Notes: generated from the letters alone by a model not told the origin. A stretch of DNA of 64,000 bases from Martinezella tropici (GCA_000799755.1 JUHI01000009.1:202337-266336), one strand, 5' to 3'; counted from the stretch's first letter, positions 50,952 through 61,043 are shown. Numbers and translations are program-made.

Positions 50952-53816
50952 CTATTCTGCAGCCTCAGCGTAGGATTCGAGCGGCGGGCAGGTGCAGATC
51001 AGGTTGCGGTCGCCATAGACATTGTCGATGCGGTTGACCGGAGACCAGTATTTGTCGACGCGGAAGGCACCGGGCGGGAAGCAGGCCTGCTCGCGCGAAT
51101 AGGGGCGATCCCATTCGCCGACGAGATCTTCCACCGTATGCGGGGCGTTCTTCAGCGGATTGTTGGTCTTGTCCATCCGACCGTCCTCGATGGCACGAGC
51201 CTCCTCGCGGATCGCCAACATCGCCTCGCAGAAGCGGTCGAGCTCGGCCTTCGTTTCCGATTCGGTCGGCTCGATCATAAGCGTGCCGGCAACCGGCCAG
51301 CTCATGGTCGGTGCATGGAAGCCGCAATCGATGAGGCGCTTGGCGACGTCGTCGACCGTGACGCCGGCACTTGCGACCAGCGGGCGGGTGTCGATGATGC
51401 ATTCATGCGCCACACGTCCGTCCTTGGACTTGTAGAGCACGTCGTAAGCACCCTTCAGGCGGGCAGCGATGTAGTTGGCGTTGAGGATCGCCACCTTCGT
51501 CGCCTGCGTCAGGCCTTCGCCGCCCATCATCAGGCAGTAGCTCCACGAGATCGGCAGGATCGAGGCCGAACCGAAGGCTGCCGCCGAGACCGCACCGCTG
51601 CGGCCGTCCGTTTCCGGATGGCCGGGCAGGTGAGGTGCCAGATGCGCCTTGACGCCGATCGGACCCATGCCGGGACCGCCGCCGCCATGCGGAATGCAGA
51701 AGGTCTTGTGCAGGTTCAGATGGCTGACGTCGGAGCCGATATCACCCGGACGCGAGAGGCCGACCATGGCGTTCATGTTGGCGCCATCGAGATAGACCTG
51801 ACCGCCATGCTTGTGCACGAGATCGCAGATCTCCTTCACCGTTTCCTCGAAGACGCCATGCGTCGAGGGATAGGTGATCATGCAGCACGAGAGGTTGTCG
51901 GCATATTGCTCGGTCTTGGCGCGGAAATCGGCCATGTCGATATCGCCGTCATCGCTGACCTTGACCACCACGACCTTCATGCCCGCCATCTGAGCCGAGG
52001 CGGGGTTGGTGCCGTGGGCTGAGGTCGGGATGAGGCAGATGTCGCGATGACCCTGGCCATTGGCAATGTGGTAGTTGCGGATGGTCAGCAGGCCGGCATA
52101 TTCGCCCTGCGCGCCCGAGTTCGGCTGCATGGAGAAGGCGTCATAGCCCGTCACCGCGCAGAGCTTGTCCGTGAGATCATCAATCATTTCGCGGTAGCCA
52201 AGCGCCTGGTCGGCCGGCACGAAGGGATGGATGTCCGAAAATTCCGGCCAGGTGATCGGCAGCATTTCCGCTGTCGCGTTCAGCTTCATGGTGCAGGAGC
52301 CGAGCGGGATCATCGAGCGGTCGAGCGCCAGATCGCGGTCCGAAAGACGACGGATATAGCGCGTCATCTCGCTTTCGGCGCGGTTCATGTGGAAGATCGG
52401 GTGCGCCAGGTATTCGCTGGTGCGCAGCAGGGTCTTCGGCAGGCGATAGGACGGTTCGAAATCGGCGATGCGGAAGTCGCCGCCGAATGCACGCCAGACG
52501 GCTTCCACCGTCGCCGGGCGCGTACGCTCGTCGAGGCTGATGCCGATCTTGGTTTCACCGACCTTGCGCAGGTTCACGCCTTCGGCGACGGCCGCGCGCA
52601 GGATCAGACCCTGCATGTGACCGACCTGGACGGTGATCGTATCGAAAAAGGTTTCCGGCTCGACGGCATAGCCGAGCTTTTCCAAACCCTTGGCCATCAG
52701 AACGGCCTTCTGGTGGACCTGCTGGGCAATGGCCTTCAGGCCCTGCGGACCGTGGAAGACGGCATACATGGAGGCCATGACGGCGAGCAGCACCTGGGCG
52801 GTGCAGATGTTCGACGTCGCCTTCTCGCGGCGGATATGCTGTTCGCGGGTCTGCAGCGACAGGCGATAGGCGCGGTTGCCGCGCGCATCGACCGAAACGC
52901 CGACGAGGCGGCCCGGCATGGAGCGCTTGTAGTCGTCCTTGACGGCCATGTAAGCAGCATGCGGACCACCATACCCGACGGGAACGCCGAAGCGCTGCGA
53001 GGAGCCGATGGCAATATCCGCGCCCATTTCGCCCGGAGATTTCAAGAGCGTCAGCGCCAGGAGATCGGCGGCCATGATGGCGATCGCACCGGTCTGGTGC
53101 AGGCGAGCGATCAGGCCGCTGAAGTCGTTGATGTGGCCATGCGTGCCCGGATACTGGAAGATCGCGCCGAAGACATCGACCGGATCCAGATCCGTGAATG
53201 GATTGCCGACGATGACGGTCCAGCCGAGCGGCTCGGCGCGGGTCTTGATGAGGGCGATGGTCTGCGGGTGGCAGGCGGCATCGACGAAGAAGGCCTTAGC
53301 CTTGGATTTGGCGACGCGTTCCGCCATTGCCATGCCTTCGGCTGCGGCGGTCGCTTCATCGAGCAGCGAGGCGTTGGCGACATCGAGACCGGTAAGGTCG
53401 CTGATCATCGTCTGGTAGTTCAGCAGCGCCTCAAGACGGCCCTGGCTGATCTCAGGCTGATAGGGCGTATAGGCCGTGTACCAGGCCGGGTTTTCCAGAA
53501 TGTTGCGCTGGATGACCGGCGGCGTGATCGTGCCGTAGTAACCCTGGCCGATCAGCGAGACGAGAACCTTGTTCTTGTTGGCGGTTTCGCGCAGGCGGTC
53601 GAGCGCCTCGCGCTCCGTCATCGGCGCGCCCCAGGTAAGCGGCGTCTTCTGGCGGATGGCAGGCGGCAGCGTCGCGTCGATCAGGCCGTCGAGGCTCTTG
53701 TAACCGATCACCTTGAGCATGTCGGTCATCTCGGAGGGAGACGGACCGATGTGGCGGCGATTGGCGAAATCGTAGGGCTGGTAGTCGGTGAATGTAAATT
53801 CTGTAGGCGTCGTCAT
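50952..53816 (-). CDS. gcvP: Glycine dehydrogenase (decarboxylating), P protein
   Basis: A 954-residue single-chain P protein of the glycine cleavage complex. It removes CO2 from glycine and loads the aminomethyl group on GcvH. The N-terminal half begins FANRRHIGPSPSEM; the PLP lysine is in the C-terminal half within SHLNLHKTFCIPHGGGGPGMG. Length and layout are normal. It starts one base into the gcvH stop (TAATG), so translation is coupled. Confidence 0.98.
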   Translation of the reverse strand: MTTPTEFTFTDYQPYDFANRRHIGPSPSEMTDMLKVIGYKSLDGLIDATLPPAIRQKTPLTWGAPMTEREALDRLRETANKNKVLVSLIGQGYYGTITPPVIQRNILENPAWYTAYTPYQPEISQGRLEALLNYQTMISDLTGLDVANASLLDEATAAAEGMAMAERVAKSKAKAFFVDAACHPQTIALIKTRAEPLGWTVIVGNPFTDLDPVDVFGAIFQYPGTHGHINDFSGLIARLHQTGAIAIMAADLLALTLLKSPGEMGADIAIGSSQRFGVPVGYGGPHAAYMAVKDDYKRSMPGRLVGVSVDARGNRAYRLSLQTREQHIRREKATSNICTAQVLLAVMASMYAVFHGPQGLKAIAQQVHQKAVLMAKGLEKLGYAVEPETFFDTITVQVGHMQGLILRAAVAEGVNLRKVGETKIGISLDERTRPATVEAVWRAFGGDFRIADFEPSYRLPKTLLRTSEYLAHPIFHMNRAESEMTRYIRRLSDRDLALDRSMIPLGSCTMKLNATAEMLPITWPEFSDIHPFVPADQALGYREMIDDLTDKLCAVTGYDAFSMQPNSGAQGEYAGLLTIRNYHIANGQGHRDICLIPTSAHGTNPASAQMAGMKVVVVKVSDDGDIDMADFRAKTEQYADNLSCCMITYPSTHGVFEETVKEICDLVHKHGGQVYLDGANMNAMVGLSRPGDIGSDVSHLNLHKTFCIPHGGGGPGMGPIGVKAHLAPHLPGHPETDGRSGAVSAAAFGSASILPISWSYCLMMGGEGLTQATKVAILNANYIAARLKGAYDVLYKSKDGRVAHECIIDTRPLVASAGVTVDDVAKRLIDCGFHAPTMSWPVAGTLMIEPTESETKAELDRFCEAMLAIREEARAIEDGRMDKTNNPLKNAPHTVEDLVGEWDRPYSREQACFPPGAFRVDKYWSPVNRIDNVYGDRNLICTCPPLESYAEAAE

Positions 53817-54178
53817 TATCCGATCAGCTCCTTGTAACCGGATTCATCAAGAAGACCATCAAGATCGCTGATATTCTTCAGCTTGAGCTTGAAGAACCAG
53901 CCAGCGCCCATCGGGTCGGAATTGACGAGGGCCGGATCGGCCGTGATGGCTTCGTTGACTTCGGTAATCTCTCCGTCGAGCGGACAATAGACCTCGGAGG
54001 CCGCCTTGACGGATTCGACGGTTGCCGCGTCGCCACCCTTGGAGAAGCTGGCGCCGACTTCAGGTAGTTCCACGAAAACGAGGTCGCCGAGCTGCTCGGC
54101 GGCATGCGCCGTGATGCCGACCGTTGCTACGTCGCCTTCGACCTTCAGCCACTCATGTTCTTCGGTGAATTTCAGCAT
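53816..54178 (-). CDS. gcvH: Glycine cleavage system H protein
   Basis: A 120-residue lipoyl-carrier protein. The lipoylated lysine is in ATVESVKAASEVYCPL. It shuttles the aminomethyl intermediate between P, T and L proteins. The ATG at 54178 (MLKFTEEHEWLKVEGD) is standard and has GAGAGGA upstream; the frame continues to 54418 inside gcvT. Confidence 0.98.
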   Translation of the reverse strand: MLKFTEEHEWLKVEGDVATVGITAHAAEQLGDLVFVELPEVGASFSKGGDAATVESVKAASEVYCPLDGEITEVNEAITADPALVNSDPMGAGWFFKLKLKNISDLDGLLDESGYKELIG

Positions 54179-54203
54179 GGGTAATCCTCTCTGGAAAAGA
54201 CGT

Positions 54204-55340
54204 TCAACGTTTGTAGGTAGGCTTGATGAAAGGCAGGGCGCTGACGACGACCGGCAGGTACTTGCCGCGCACTTCAGCGTAAACGGTGATGCCGGGCGCG
54301 GTGAAATCGGTCGGCACGTAGCCCATGGCAACGGGGGATTCGACGCTCGGGCCGAAGCCGCCCGAGGTAACTTCGCCGATTTCGCTCTTGCCCTCGGCAT
54401 CGGCATAAAGCTTGGCATGGCCGCGTACCGGCGCCTTGCCGTCAGGCTTCAGGCCGACGCGGCGGCGCGTGGTGCCGCCATCTAGTTCGCCGAGAATACG
54501 GCTTGCGCCTGGAAAGCCACCAGCACGGGCGCCGCCCGTCTTGCGGGCCTTCTGGAGCGCCCATTCGAGCGCGCCTTCGATCGGCGTCGTCGTCTGGTCG
54601 ATGTCGTTGCCATAGAGGCAGAGGCCGGCTTCGAGGCGCAACGAGTCACGGGCGCCGAGGCCGATCGGCTGCACATCCGGATGCTCGAGCAAGCGCTTGG
54701 CGATATCCTCGACCTTGTCAGCAGGCACGGAGATTTCGAAACCGTCTTCACCGCTATAGCCGGAGCGCGATACCAGGCAGGAGACGTCGTGGAGGCGACA
54801 ATGGCGCACGTCCATGAACTTCATATGGGCAATGTCGGCCCAGAGCTCGGCGAGAACGTCGACTGCGCGCGGTCCTTGAAGTGCAATGAGGGCGCGATCA
54901 AGTAAGGTAATTTCGCAGCTGTCGCCGATATGATCTTGAAGATGCTTGAGATCTTGATCTTTGCAGGCCGCGTTCACGACGACAAAGAGATAGTCGTCCA
55001 TATGCGTGATCATCAGGTCGTCGAGGATGCCGCCCTTGTCGTCGGTGAAGAAGCCATAGCGCTGGCGGTTCTCGGCGAGGCCGAGAATATCGACCGGCAC
55101 GAGGCTTTCCAGCGCCAGCGCCGCATCCTCATATTTGCCGGAGCGGGCGCGGATCGTCACCTGGCCCATATGCGACACGTCGAACAGGCCGGCGGAGGAT
55201 CGAGTCCAGAGGTGTTCCTTCAGCACGCCGGGCGCATATTGCACGGGCATGTCATAGCCTGCGAACGGCACCATGCGGGCGCCGAGCGACACATGCAGGG
55301 CATGAAGGGGGGTGATCTTGAGGGCAGCGGTCTCGTCCAA
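54204..55340 (-). CDS. gcvT: Glycine cleavage system T protein (aminomethyltransferase)
   Basis: A 378-residue folate-dependent T protein. LFDVSHMGQVTI and MVPFAGYDMPVQY are at the N-terminus, SRSGYSGEDGFEI and LRLEAGLCLYGND in the middle. It transfers the methylene to tetrahydrofolate and releases ammonia. TTG at 55340 preceded by GGAGG is the likely start; the longer frame to 55385 is not supported. The riboswitch lies just upstream. Confidence 0.96.
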   Translation of the reverse strand: MDETAALKITPLHALHVSLGARMVPFAGYDMPVQYAPGVLKEHLWTRSSAGLFDVSHMGQVTIRARSGKYEDAALALESLVPVDILGLAENRQRYGFFTDDKGGILDDLMITHMDDYLFVVVNAACKDQDLKHLQDHIGDSCEITLLDRALIALQGPRAVDVLAELWADIAHMKFMDVRHCRLHDVSCLVSRSGYSGEDGFEISVPADKVEDIAKRLLEHPDVQPIGLGARDSLRLEAGLCLYGNDIDQTTTPIEGALEWALQKARKTGGARAGGFPGASRILGELDGGTTRRRVGLKPDGKAPVRGHAKLYADAEGKSEIGEVTSGGFGPSVESPVAMGYVPTDFTAPGITVYAEVRGKYLPVVVSALPFIKPTYKR

Positions 55341-55411
55341 ATGACGCCTCCGGGTTTTGCGCTCGTTTCGAAGCGCAGAGCTCACAATTTCGGCGCAAGC
55401 GCGCCCGATGA

Positions 55412-55575
55412 TGAGCCCCCTCTGTCTGTTTGCCTGAGATTGTTATCCCTTCGGCGAACGCTTACGCGCTTCTCTCCAGAGTTCCGTCTGCCCCTTGCTG
55501 GTCCTTTGGCCTGAGAGTTTCCGGGGCGGTTGCTCCTTCGGCACCGGCTTGCGCCGGATTCTCCCAACAGGGTCG
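55412..55575 (-). ncRNA. Tandem glycine riboswitch controlling gcvTHP
   Basis: On the minus strand two similar aptamers are seen in series: GGGAGAATCC...GCCGAAGGAGCAACC...CTCTCAGGCCAAAGGACC, then CTCTGGAGAGAAGC...GCCGAAGGGATAACAA...TCTCAGGCAAACAGACAGAGG. The GCCGAAGGRG/ATAACA and CTCAGGCAAA cores are the conserved glycine-binding parts. A short GC hairpin (55391-55406) between it and gcvT may form part of the expression platform. In known examples glycine raises gcv expression. Confidence 0.93.
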
Positions 55576-55744
55576 AGTGTCATTATCCGGTCCTCGTCGA
55601 AGATGGCAAGGGGCAAGTGTCGCCGCTGAACAAATTTTTGTCGCGCCGATCAATCCTGCGTTTGGCAATGATTACGGGCCTTTGCAACAATCATTGGAGC
55701 GGTTATCCCTTCTGGTCGATAGAGGAGACAGGCAGGAGATGAAT

Positions 55745-56278
55745 ATGAACCGCAACCACGCCGCCGCATTGGTAATTTCGATCGGCGCATTCTCGCTTTC
55801 CGTCACGGGGGCGATAGCACAGGACAGCGGCGCGATGAAATCCATGCCGGGCATGCATATGGATGCAGCCGCTGCGCCCGCCGGCTCCGCCTCCGCCAAG
55901 CTCGGGGATCTCGACATCAGCGGCGGCTACGTCCGCGCCATGCTTCCCGGGCAGCCGGTCGGCGGCGGCTACATCACCATTCACAACGCGGGCAAGACCG
56001 ATGACAAGCTGACCTCCGTGACGTCTTCATCCGCCGGCAAGGTGGAATTGCATGAGATGAAGATGGAGGGTGAGATCATGAAGATGCGCGAGATCAAGGG
56101 TGGCATCGCCATTCCCGCCGGCGCCACGGTGACGCTTGCACCGAATACGATGCACATGATGTTCAAGCAGGTGAAGACGCCCTTCAAGCAGGGTGGCACG
56201 GTGCCTGTGATGTTGATGTTCGACAAGGCGGGCATGGTCGACGTCAATCTGCCCGTCGTCTCGGCTAGGGGAAACTGA
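55745..56278 (+). CDS. PCu(A)C family copper chaperone
   Basis: A 177-residue secreted protein. A signal peptide (about 1-24, ending GAIA) is followed by a Met-rich MKSMPGMHM stretch and the DUF461 domain. The copper ligands His and Met are seen in VELHEMKMEGEIMKM and TMHMMF. Such proteins deliver Cu(I) to the CuA/CuB sites of cytochrome oxidase. AGGAG (55734-55738) gives best spacing to the ATG at 55745; 55739 is an alternative. Confidence 0.92.
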   Translation: MNRNHAAALVISIGAFSLSVTGAIAQDSGAMKSMPGMHMDAAAAPAGSASAKLGDLDISGGYVRAMLPGQPVGGGYITIHNAGKTDDKLTSVTSSSAGKVELHEMKMEGEIMKMREIKGGIAIPAGATVTLAPNTMHMMFKQVKTPFKQGGTVPVMLMFDKAGMVDVNLPVVSARGN

Positions 56279-56463
56279 GCCAGAAAATCAATCGGCCGCA
56301 CGATTCCGGTTTCCACTTTGCCTCGAAATGCTCTAAAGCCACGTCAAAAGGCCGGGAAACCTCCGGCTGCGGGGCTCGTGGTCCCGTCAATTGAGTTCGC
56401 ATGATCCCGCCAAACGAGGTTTGGCATTTGTGGGGACATGCCGCGGTGTTTGAAAGAAGAAGA

Positions 56464-57462
56464 ATGGCCGGGATTGAACATATACAGGTCGAGCCTGATG
56501 AAGCGGGCATGCGTCTCGACCGCTGGTTCAAGGTGCATTTCCCGGGGCTCGGCTTCGGCCAGCTGCAGAAGCTGCTGCGTTCGGGTCAGGTGCGCGTCGA
56601 TGGTGGCCGCGTCAAGACGGATGCGCGCGTGCAGCCGGGACAGATCGTGCGCGTGCCGCCTCTCGATGTCGATGCGAAGGCTCTGAAGAGTGGTCCGATC
56701 GCCGGCAACGACCTCAAGCACGGCGGCGACGCCGAGCTTCTGTCGCGAATGCTGCTTCATGAAGACGACAAGGTCTATGTGCTGAACAAGCCGGCTGGCC
56801 TTGCCGTGCAGGGCGGTTCCGGCCTTACCCGTCATATCGACAAGATGCTTGAGGCATGGACAAGCAAGAAGGGTGAAAAGCCGCGCCTGGTGCATCGTCT
56901 CGACCGGGACACCTCCGGCGTACTCGTGGTCGCGCGCACCCGTGGTGCCGCACAGAAGCTGACGGCGGCGTTTCGCGAACGCGACACCAAGAAGACCTAT
57001 TGGTCGCTGGTCAAGGGCGTGCCGCGCAAGCATGAGGATAAGATCTCCACCTGGCTGGTGAAGGAAGCGACGGCCGATGGCGACCGCATGCGTATCGCCA
57101 AGCACGGTGAGGAGGGCGCGGACCACGCAATCTCCTATTACCGCGTGCTCGAAACCGCTGCTCAAAGCCTCGCCTGGCTGGAGATGGAGCCCTATACCGG
57201 CCGCACGCATCAGCTGCGCGTCCATGCGCTGCACATGGGCCATCCGATCATCGGCGATCCCAAATATTTCGATGACGATCCTAACTGGGATTTTCCCGGT
57301 GGAGTCCAAAAGCGCCTGCATCTCCACGCGCGCCATATCGATATTCCGCATCCGACGGGTGGCCGCCTGCGCGTCACCGCGCCGCTGCCGCCGCATATGG
57401 TGCAGACTTGGAACCTTCTCGGCTTTGATATGGAATCGGCAGGGGAGCCGGACGACGAATGA
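56464..57462 (+). CDS. RluC/RluD-type pseudouridine synthase
   Basis: A 332-residue enzyme with an N-terminal S4 domain (about 10-70; RLDRWFKVHFPGLGFGQLQKLL) and a catalytic domain with the Asp in LVHRLDRDTSGVLV. TGRTHQLRVHALHMGHPIIGDPKY is also typical. It converts uridines of 23S rRNA to pseudouridine; which sites cannot be told. The start at 56464 was chosen over 56401 because MAGIEHIQVEPDEAG is standard. Confidence 0.94.
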   Translation: MAGIEHIQVEPDEAGMRLDRWFKVHFPGLGFGQLQKLLRSGQVRVDGGRVKTDARVQPGQIVRVPPLDVDAKALKSGPIAGNDLKHGGDAELLSRMLLHEDDKVYVLNKPAGLAVQGGSGLTRHIDKMLEAWTSKKGEKPRLVHRLDRDTSGVLVVARTRGAAQKLTAAFRERDTKKTYWSLVKGVPRKHEDKISTWLVKEATADGDRMRIAKHGEEGADHAISYYRVLETAAQSLAWLEMEPYTGRTHQLRVHALHMGHPIIGDPKYFDDDPNWDFPGGVQKRLHLHARHIDIPHPTGGRLRVTAPLPPHMVQTWNLLGFDMESAGEPDDE

Positions 57463-58112
57463 AGCTGGTACTTTTCGATTGCGACGGCACGCTGGTCGAC
57501 AGCGTGCGGCTGATCCATGAGGTTATGGCGCGGACTTTCGTGGCTTTCGGCTACAAGCGTCCCGATGTTTCCGCCACCAAGTCGATCATCGGCCTGACGC
57601 TCGATATCGCCATTGCCCGTATGCAGGGCAAGCCGCATGTCGACGACGAAGCGATTGCCATGACGGCGCACTACAAGTCGATCTTTCCGGAAGTCCGCGA
57701 CGAGGCGGACATGCAGACACCACTCTTCGACGGCATCAAGCCGCTGATCGAGACGCTTGCGGCCCGTGATGAACTGCTGCTTGGCGCGGTCACGGGCAAA
57801 TCGCGCCGCGGCCTGACCCATATTCTTGCCGCTAACGATTTCACGCCCTATTTCATCGTCTCGCGCACTGCCGACGATTGCCCGTCGAAGCCGCATCCGG
57901 CGATGGTGACGGAATGCTGCGATGAAACCGGCATGGACCCGCACGATACGATTGTGATCGGTGATGCCATCTATGACATGCAGATGGCAAAAGCGGCGGG
58001 TGCGACGGCCATCGGCGTTGCCTGGGGTTACGCTTTGGTCGAGGAGCTGCTGGCCGCCGGCGCCGATGCCATCGCCCACCATCCGAACGATTTGTTGAGC
58101 CATATTCTCTGA
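57459..58112 (+). CDS. HAD-IA family phosphatase (Gph-like)
   Basis: A 217-residue HAD hydrolase. Motif I is VLFDCDGTLVDS, motif II GAVTGKS, motif III SKPHPAMV and motif IV VIGDAIYDMQMA. It resembles phosphoglycolate phosphatases; the substrate is unproven. Its ATG overlaps the preceding pseudouridine synthase stop (ATGA), which suggests co-expression. Confidence 0.92.
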   Translation: MKLVLFDCDGTLVDSVRLIHEVMARTFVAFGYKRPDVSATKSIIGLTLDIAIARMQGKPHVDDEAIAMTAHYKSIFPEVRDEADMQTPLFDGIKPLIETLAARDELLLGAVTGKSRRGLTHILAANDFTPYFIVSRTADDCPSKPHPAMVTECCDETGMDPHDTIVIGDAIYDMQMAKAAGATAIGVAWGYALVEELLAAGADAIAHHPNDLLSHIL

Positions 58113-58121
58113 GGTGACGCC

Positions 58122-58907
58122 ATGCGCGACCTGTTGAACGATCTCTCCGAAGGTCTGAGCCACCCCGATCCGATCCGGCGCGCGCAGATCCAGATGAAGA
58201 AGCCGCTGCCGAAGCGCTTTTACAAGGATGTGACAATCATCGCGGACGAGGGTGGTCATGCCATCGCGCTCGACGGCAAGGTGGTGAAGACGCCGGCAAG
58301 ACGCTCCCTGGCGCTGCCGACGGAGGCGCTTGCCAAGCTGGTGGCCGCGGAGTGGGTGCGTCAGTTCGATGTCATCGATCCCGCCACCATGCCGGTAACA
58401 CGCCTCGTCAACACGGCTATCGATGGCGTTGCGACCGAAAGCCAAGCCGTGTTCGACGAAATCGTACGTTTTTCGGGCAGCGATCTGCTTTGCTACCGCG
58501 CCGATGGGCCGGAGCGGCTGGTCGAACGGCAGTCGGAACGCTGGAACCCGGTCATCGAATGGGCCGCGCGCGACCATGGCGCCCGCTTCATCCTGGCGGA
58601 AGGCGTCATGCATCAGGAGCAGCCGAGCGAAGCCATTGCGGCCTTCAGCGCTACCTTGCGCAAATATGATACGGCGATGGAGCTTGCGAGCCTGCACACG
58701 ATTACGACGCTGACGGGCTCAGCGATCCTGGCGTTGGCCTTTGCCGAAGGATTCCTGCCGCTCGCCGACGTCTGGTCACTCGCGCATCTCGACGAGGATT
58801 GGACAATCGAGCATTGGGGCAGCGACGAAGAAGCCGAACAGCGCCGTGCACAGCGTTTTGAGGAATTTCAGGCCGCGACCGACGTTTTTTCCGCGCTTCG
58901 CAGTTGA
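58122..58907 (+). CDS. ATP12 family F1-ATPase assembly chaperone
   Basis: A 261-residue ATP12 homologue. The family is seen in RFYKDVTIIADEGGHAIALDGK, LPTEALAKLVAAEWVRQ and GSDLLCYRADGPERLVERQSE. Mitochondrial Atp12 binds the alpha subunit of F1; alphaproteobacterial members are thought to help F1 assembly. GAGGTG lies ahead of the ATG, nine bases after the HAD gene. Confidence 0.92.
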   Translation: MRDLLNDLSEGLSHPDPIRRAQIQMKKPLPKRFYKDVTIIADEGGHAIALDGKVVKTPARRSLALPTEALAKLVAAEWVRQFDVIDPATMPVTRLVNTAIDGVATESQAVFDEIVRFSGSDLLCYRADGPERLVERQSERWNPVIEWAARDHGARFILAEGVMHQEQPSEAIAAFSATLRKYDTAMELASLHTITTLTGSAILALAFAEGFLPLADVWSLAHLDEDWTIEHWGSDEEAEQRRAQRFEEFQAATDVFSALRS

Positions 58908-58976
58908 ATATTGTTGGATTTCAGTCCTTTATAGCGATCTGCATATCTTGCGGGTTGGAAATTCGGGGCAGGGATC

Positions 58977-59447
58977 ATGTTGTTGTTGAGGCCGGGAGCC
59001 GTGTCGGCACTCGTGGGATGTTTGGCATTGGCCGCGTGTTCAAGCTGGTCCGTCGATCCCCCGCCTCCATCTTATGCTGTACGCAGTGCAACCGTCGTGG
59101 CCGATCAGGCTTTGCCGCCGACATCACCGGCGTTGGTTGCCGCCGTCAATGATCGCGTCAATGCCGCGATCGCTGCAACAACCTTCGGTCCGCAATTGCC
59201 GCCTGTTGCCATCACCGTCAGGCTGACGGACGTGCGAAAGGCACGCGGCTTCAATCGCGACCGCAGCAGCGCGAAGATCAATATCGATGCCGCCGCGCCA
59301 GATGGCGGTGCCGTGATCGCCATGGCTTCGTTCGACGTCAAGGTCGTCGCTCCCGATCCGGCCACAGCGGACGAGCTGATGGCGGAAGATATCGCCGCGC
59401 GCATCCGCTCCATCTTTTCGCTGAACACGCCGCGGCTCGCAGACTGA
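58977..59447 (+). CDS. Putative lipoprotein of unknown function
   Basis: A 156-residue protein with a hydrophobic signal and a lipobox LALAACSS (Cys21). The mature part is small and soluble, with QLPPVAITVRLTDVRKARGFNRDR; I do not recognise a family. The gene lies 69 bases after ATP12 and 62 bases before pccB on the same strand. Confidence 0.78.
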   Translation: MLLLRPGAVSALVGCLALAACSSWSVDPPPPSYAVRSATVVADQALPPTSPALVAAVNDRVNAAIAATTFGPQLPPVAITVRLTDVRKARGFNRDRSSAKINIDAAAPDGGAVIAMASFDVKVVAPDPATADELMAEDIAARIRSIFSLNTPRLAD

Positions 59448-59509
59448 GCAGATGCTTTAAACAAGGCTTGCGCCATGCTAAGCCCGAGTGACGAGGGAGA
59501 GAGGGCAGC

Positions 59510-61042
59510 ATGAAGGAAATCCTGCAGGAACTGGAACGTCGCCGCGAAATAGCAAGGCTCGGAGGCGGACAGGCGCGCATCGACGCCCAGCATGCGCGCG
59601 GCAAGCTGACGGCGCGCGAGCGCATCGACATCTTCCTGGATGAAGGTTCCTTCGAGGAATTCGACATGTTCGTCGAGCATCGCTCGACCGATTTCGGTAT
59701 GGACAAAAGCAAGATCGCCGGTGATGGCGTCGTGACCGGCTGGGGTACGGTCAACGGGCGTACCGTTTTTATTTTTGCTAAGGATTTCACTGTCTTCGGT
59801 GGGTCTCTTTCAGAAGCACATGCGGAAAAAATCACCAAGGTACAGGATATGGCGCTGAAGAACCGGGCGCCGATCATCGGTATCTACGATGCCGGTGGGG
59901 CGCGCATTCAGGAAGGTGTCGCGGCACTTGGCGGCTATGCCGAAGTCTTCCAGCGCAACGTGCTGGCTTCCGGCGTCATTCCGCAGATTTCGATCATCAT
60001 GGGGCCATGTGCCGGCGGTGACGTCTATTCGCCTGCCATGACAGACTTCATCTTCATGGTGCGCGATACTTCCTACATGTTCGTCACCGGGCCTGATGTG
60101 GTGAAGACTGTCACCAACGAGACGGTGACATCCGAACAGCTCGGCGGCGCCTCGGTGCATACAACGAAATCCTCGATCGCCGATGGTGCTTACGACAATG
60201 ATGTCGACACGCTTCTGCAGGTGCGCCGCCTTATCGATTTCCTGCCGCAGTCGAACACGGCCGTCCTTCCGGAGATCGAATCCTATCAATCCGTGACAGC
60301 GCCGGATACCTCGCTCGACACGCTGATCCCGGCCAATGCCAACAAGCCCTACGACATCAAGGAACTGATCCTGAAGGTGGCGGACGAGGGCGATTTCTTC
60401 GAGATCCAGGAAAGCTTCGCCAAGAACATCGTCTGCGGCTTCGGGCGCATCGAGGGTGCGACCGTCGGTTTCGTCGCCAATCAGCCGATGGTGCTTGCTG
60501 GCGTTCTCGACAGCGACGCTTCGCGAAAGGCGGCGCGATTCGTGCGCTTTTGCGATTGTTTCAATATTCCGATCGTCACCTTTGTCGATGTACCCGGCTT
60601 CCTGCCGGGGACCGCGCAGGAATATGGCGGCCTGATCAAGCACGGCGCCAAGCTGCTCTTTGCCTATGCGGAAGCGACCGTGCCGAAGCTGACGGTCATT
60701 ACCCGCAAGGCTTTCGGTGGCGCCTATGACGTGATGGCCTCCAAGCATTTGCGCGGCGATCTCAACTACGCCTGGCCGACGGCGCAGATCGCCGTCATGG
60801 GCGCCAAGGGTGCGGTCGAGATCATCTTCCGCAAGGATATTGCCGATCCCGAGAAGATTGCGGCGCATACCAAGATGTATGAGGATCGCTTCCTGTCGCC
60901 GTTCGTTGCCGCCGAGCGCGGCTATATCGACGAGGTCATCATGCCGCGCTCCACCCGGCGGCGGCTGGCGCAGGGACTGAGGATGCTGCGCAACAAGGAT
61001 TTGACCAACCCCTGGAAGAAGCACGACAACATCCCGTTATAA
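59510..61042 (+). CDS. pccB: Acyl-CoA (propionyl-CoA) carboxylase beta subunit
   Basis: A 510-residue carboxyltransferase. It shows the N- and C-terminal crotonase-like halves with the acyl-CoA regions GARIQEGVAALGGYAEVF and GPCAGGDVYSPAMTDF, and the second-half VTFVDVPGFLPGTAQEYGG and RKAFGGAYDVMASKHLRGD. Sequence and length fit PccB. The biotin-carrying alpha subunit is not in the window. Confidence 0.92.
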   Translation: MKEILQELERRREIARLGGGQARIDAQHARGKLTARERIDIFLDEGSFEEFDMFVEHRSTDFGMDKSKIAGDGVVTGWGTVNGRTVFIFAKDFTVFGGSLSEAHAEKITKVQDMALKNRAPIIGIYDAGGARIQEGVAALGGYAEVFQRNVLASGVIPQISIIMGPCAGGDVYSPAMTDFIFMVRDTSYMFVTGPDVVKTVTNETVTSEQLGGASVHTTKSSIADGAYDNDVDTLLQVRRLIDFLPQSNTAVLPEIESYQSVTAPDTSLDTLIPANANKPYDIKELILKVADEGDFFEIQESFAKNIVCGFGRIEGATVGFVANQPMVLAGVLDSDASRKAARFVRFCDCFNIPIVTFVDVPGFLPGTAQEYGGLIKHGAKLLFAYAEATVPKLTVITRKAFGGAYDVMASKHLRGDLNYAWPTAQIAVMGAKGAVEIIFRKDIADPEKIAAHTKMYEDRFLSPFVAAERGYIDEVIMPRSTRRRLAQGLRMLRNKDLTNPWKKHDNIPL

Positions 61043-61043
61043 G

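Noticed and set aside
52047..53837. A 596-residue open frame antisense to gcvP
   Set aside because: Shadow of gcvP codon bias; no domain or ribosome-binding site.
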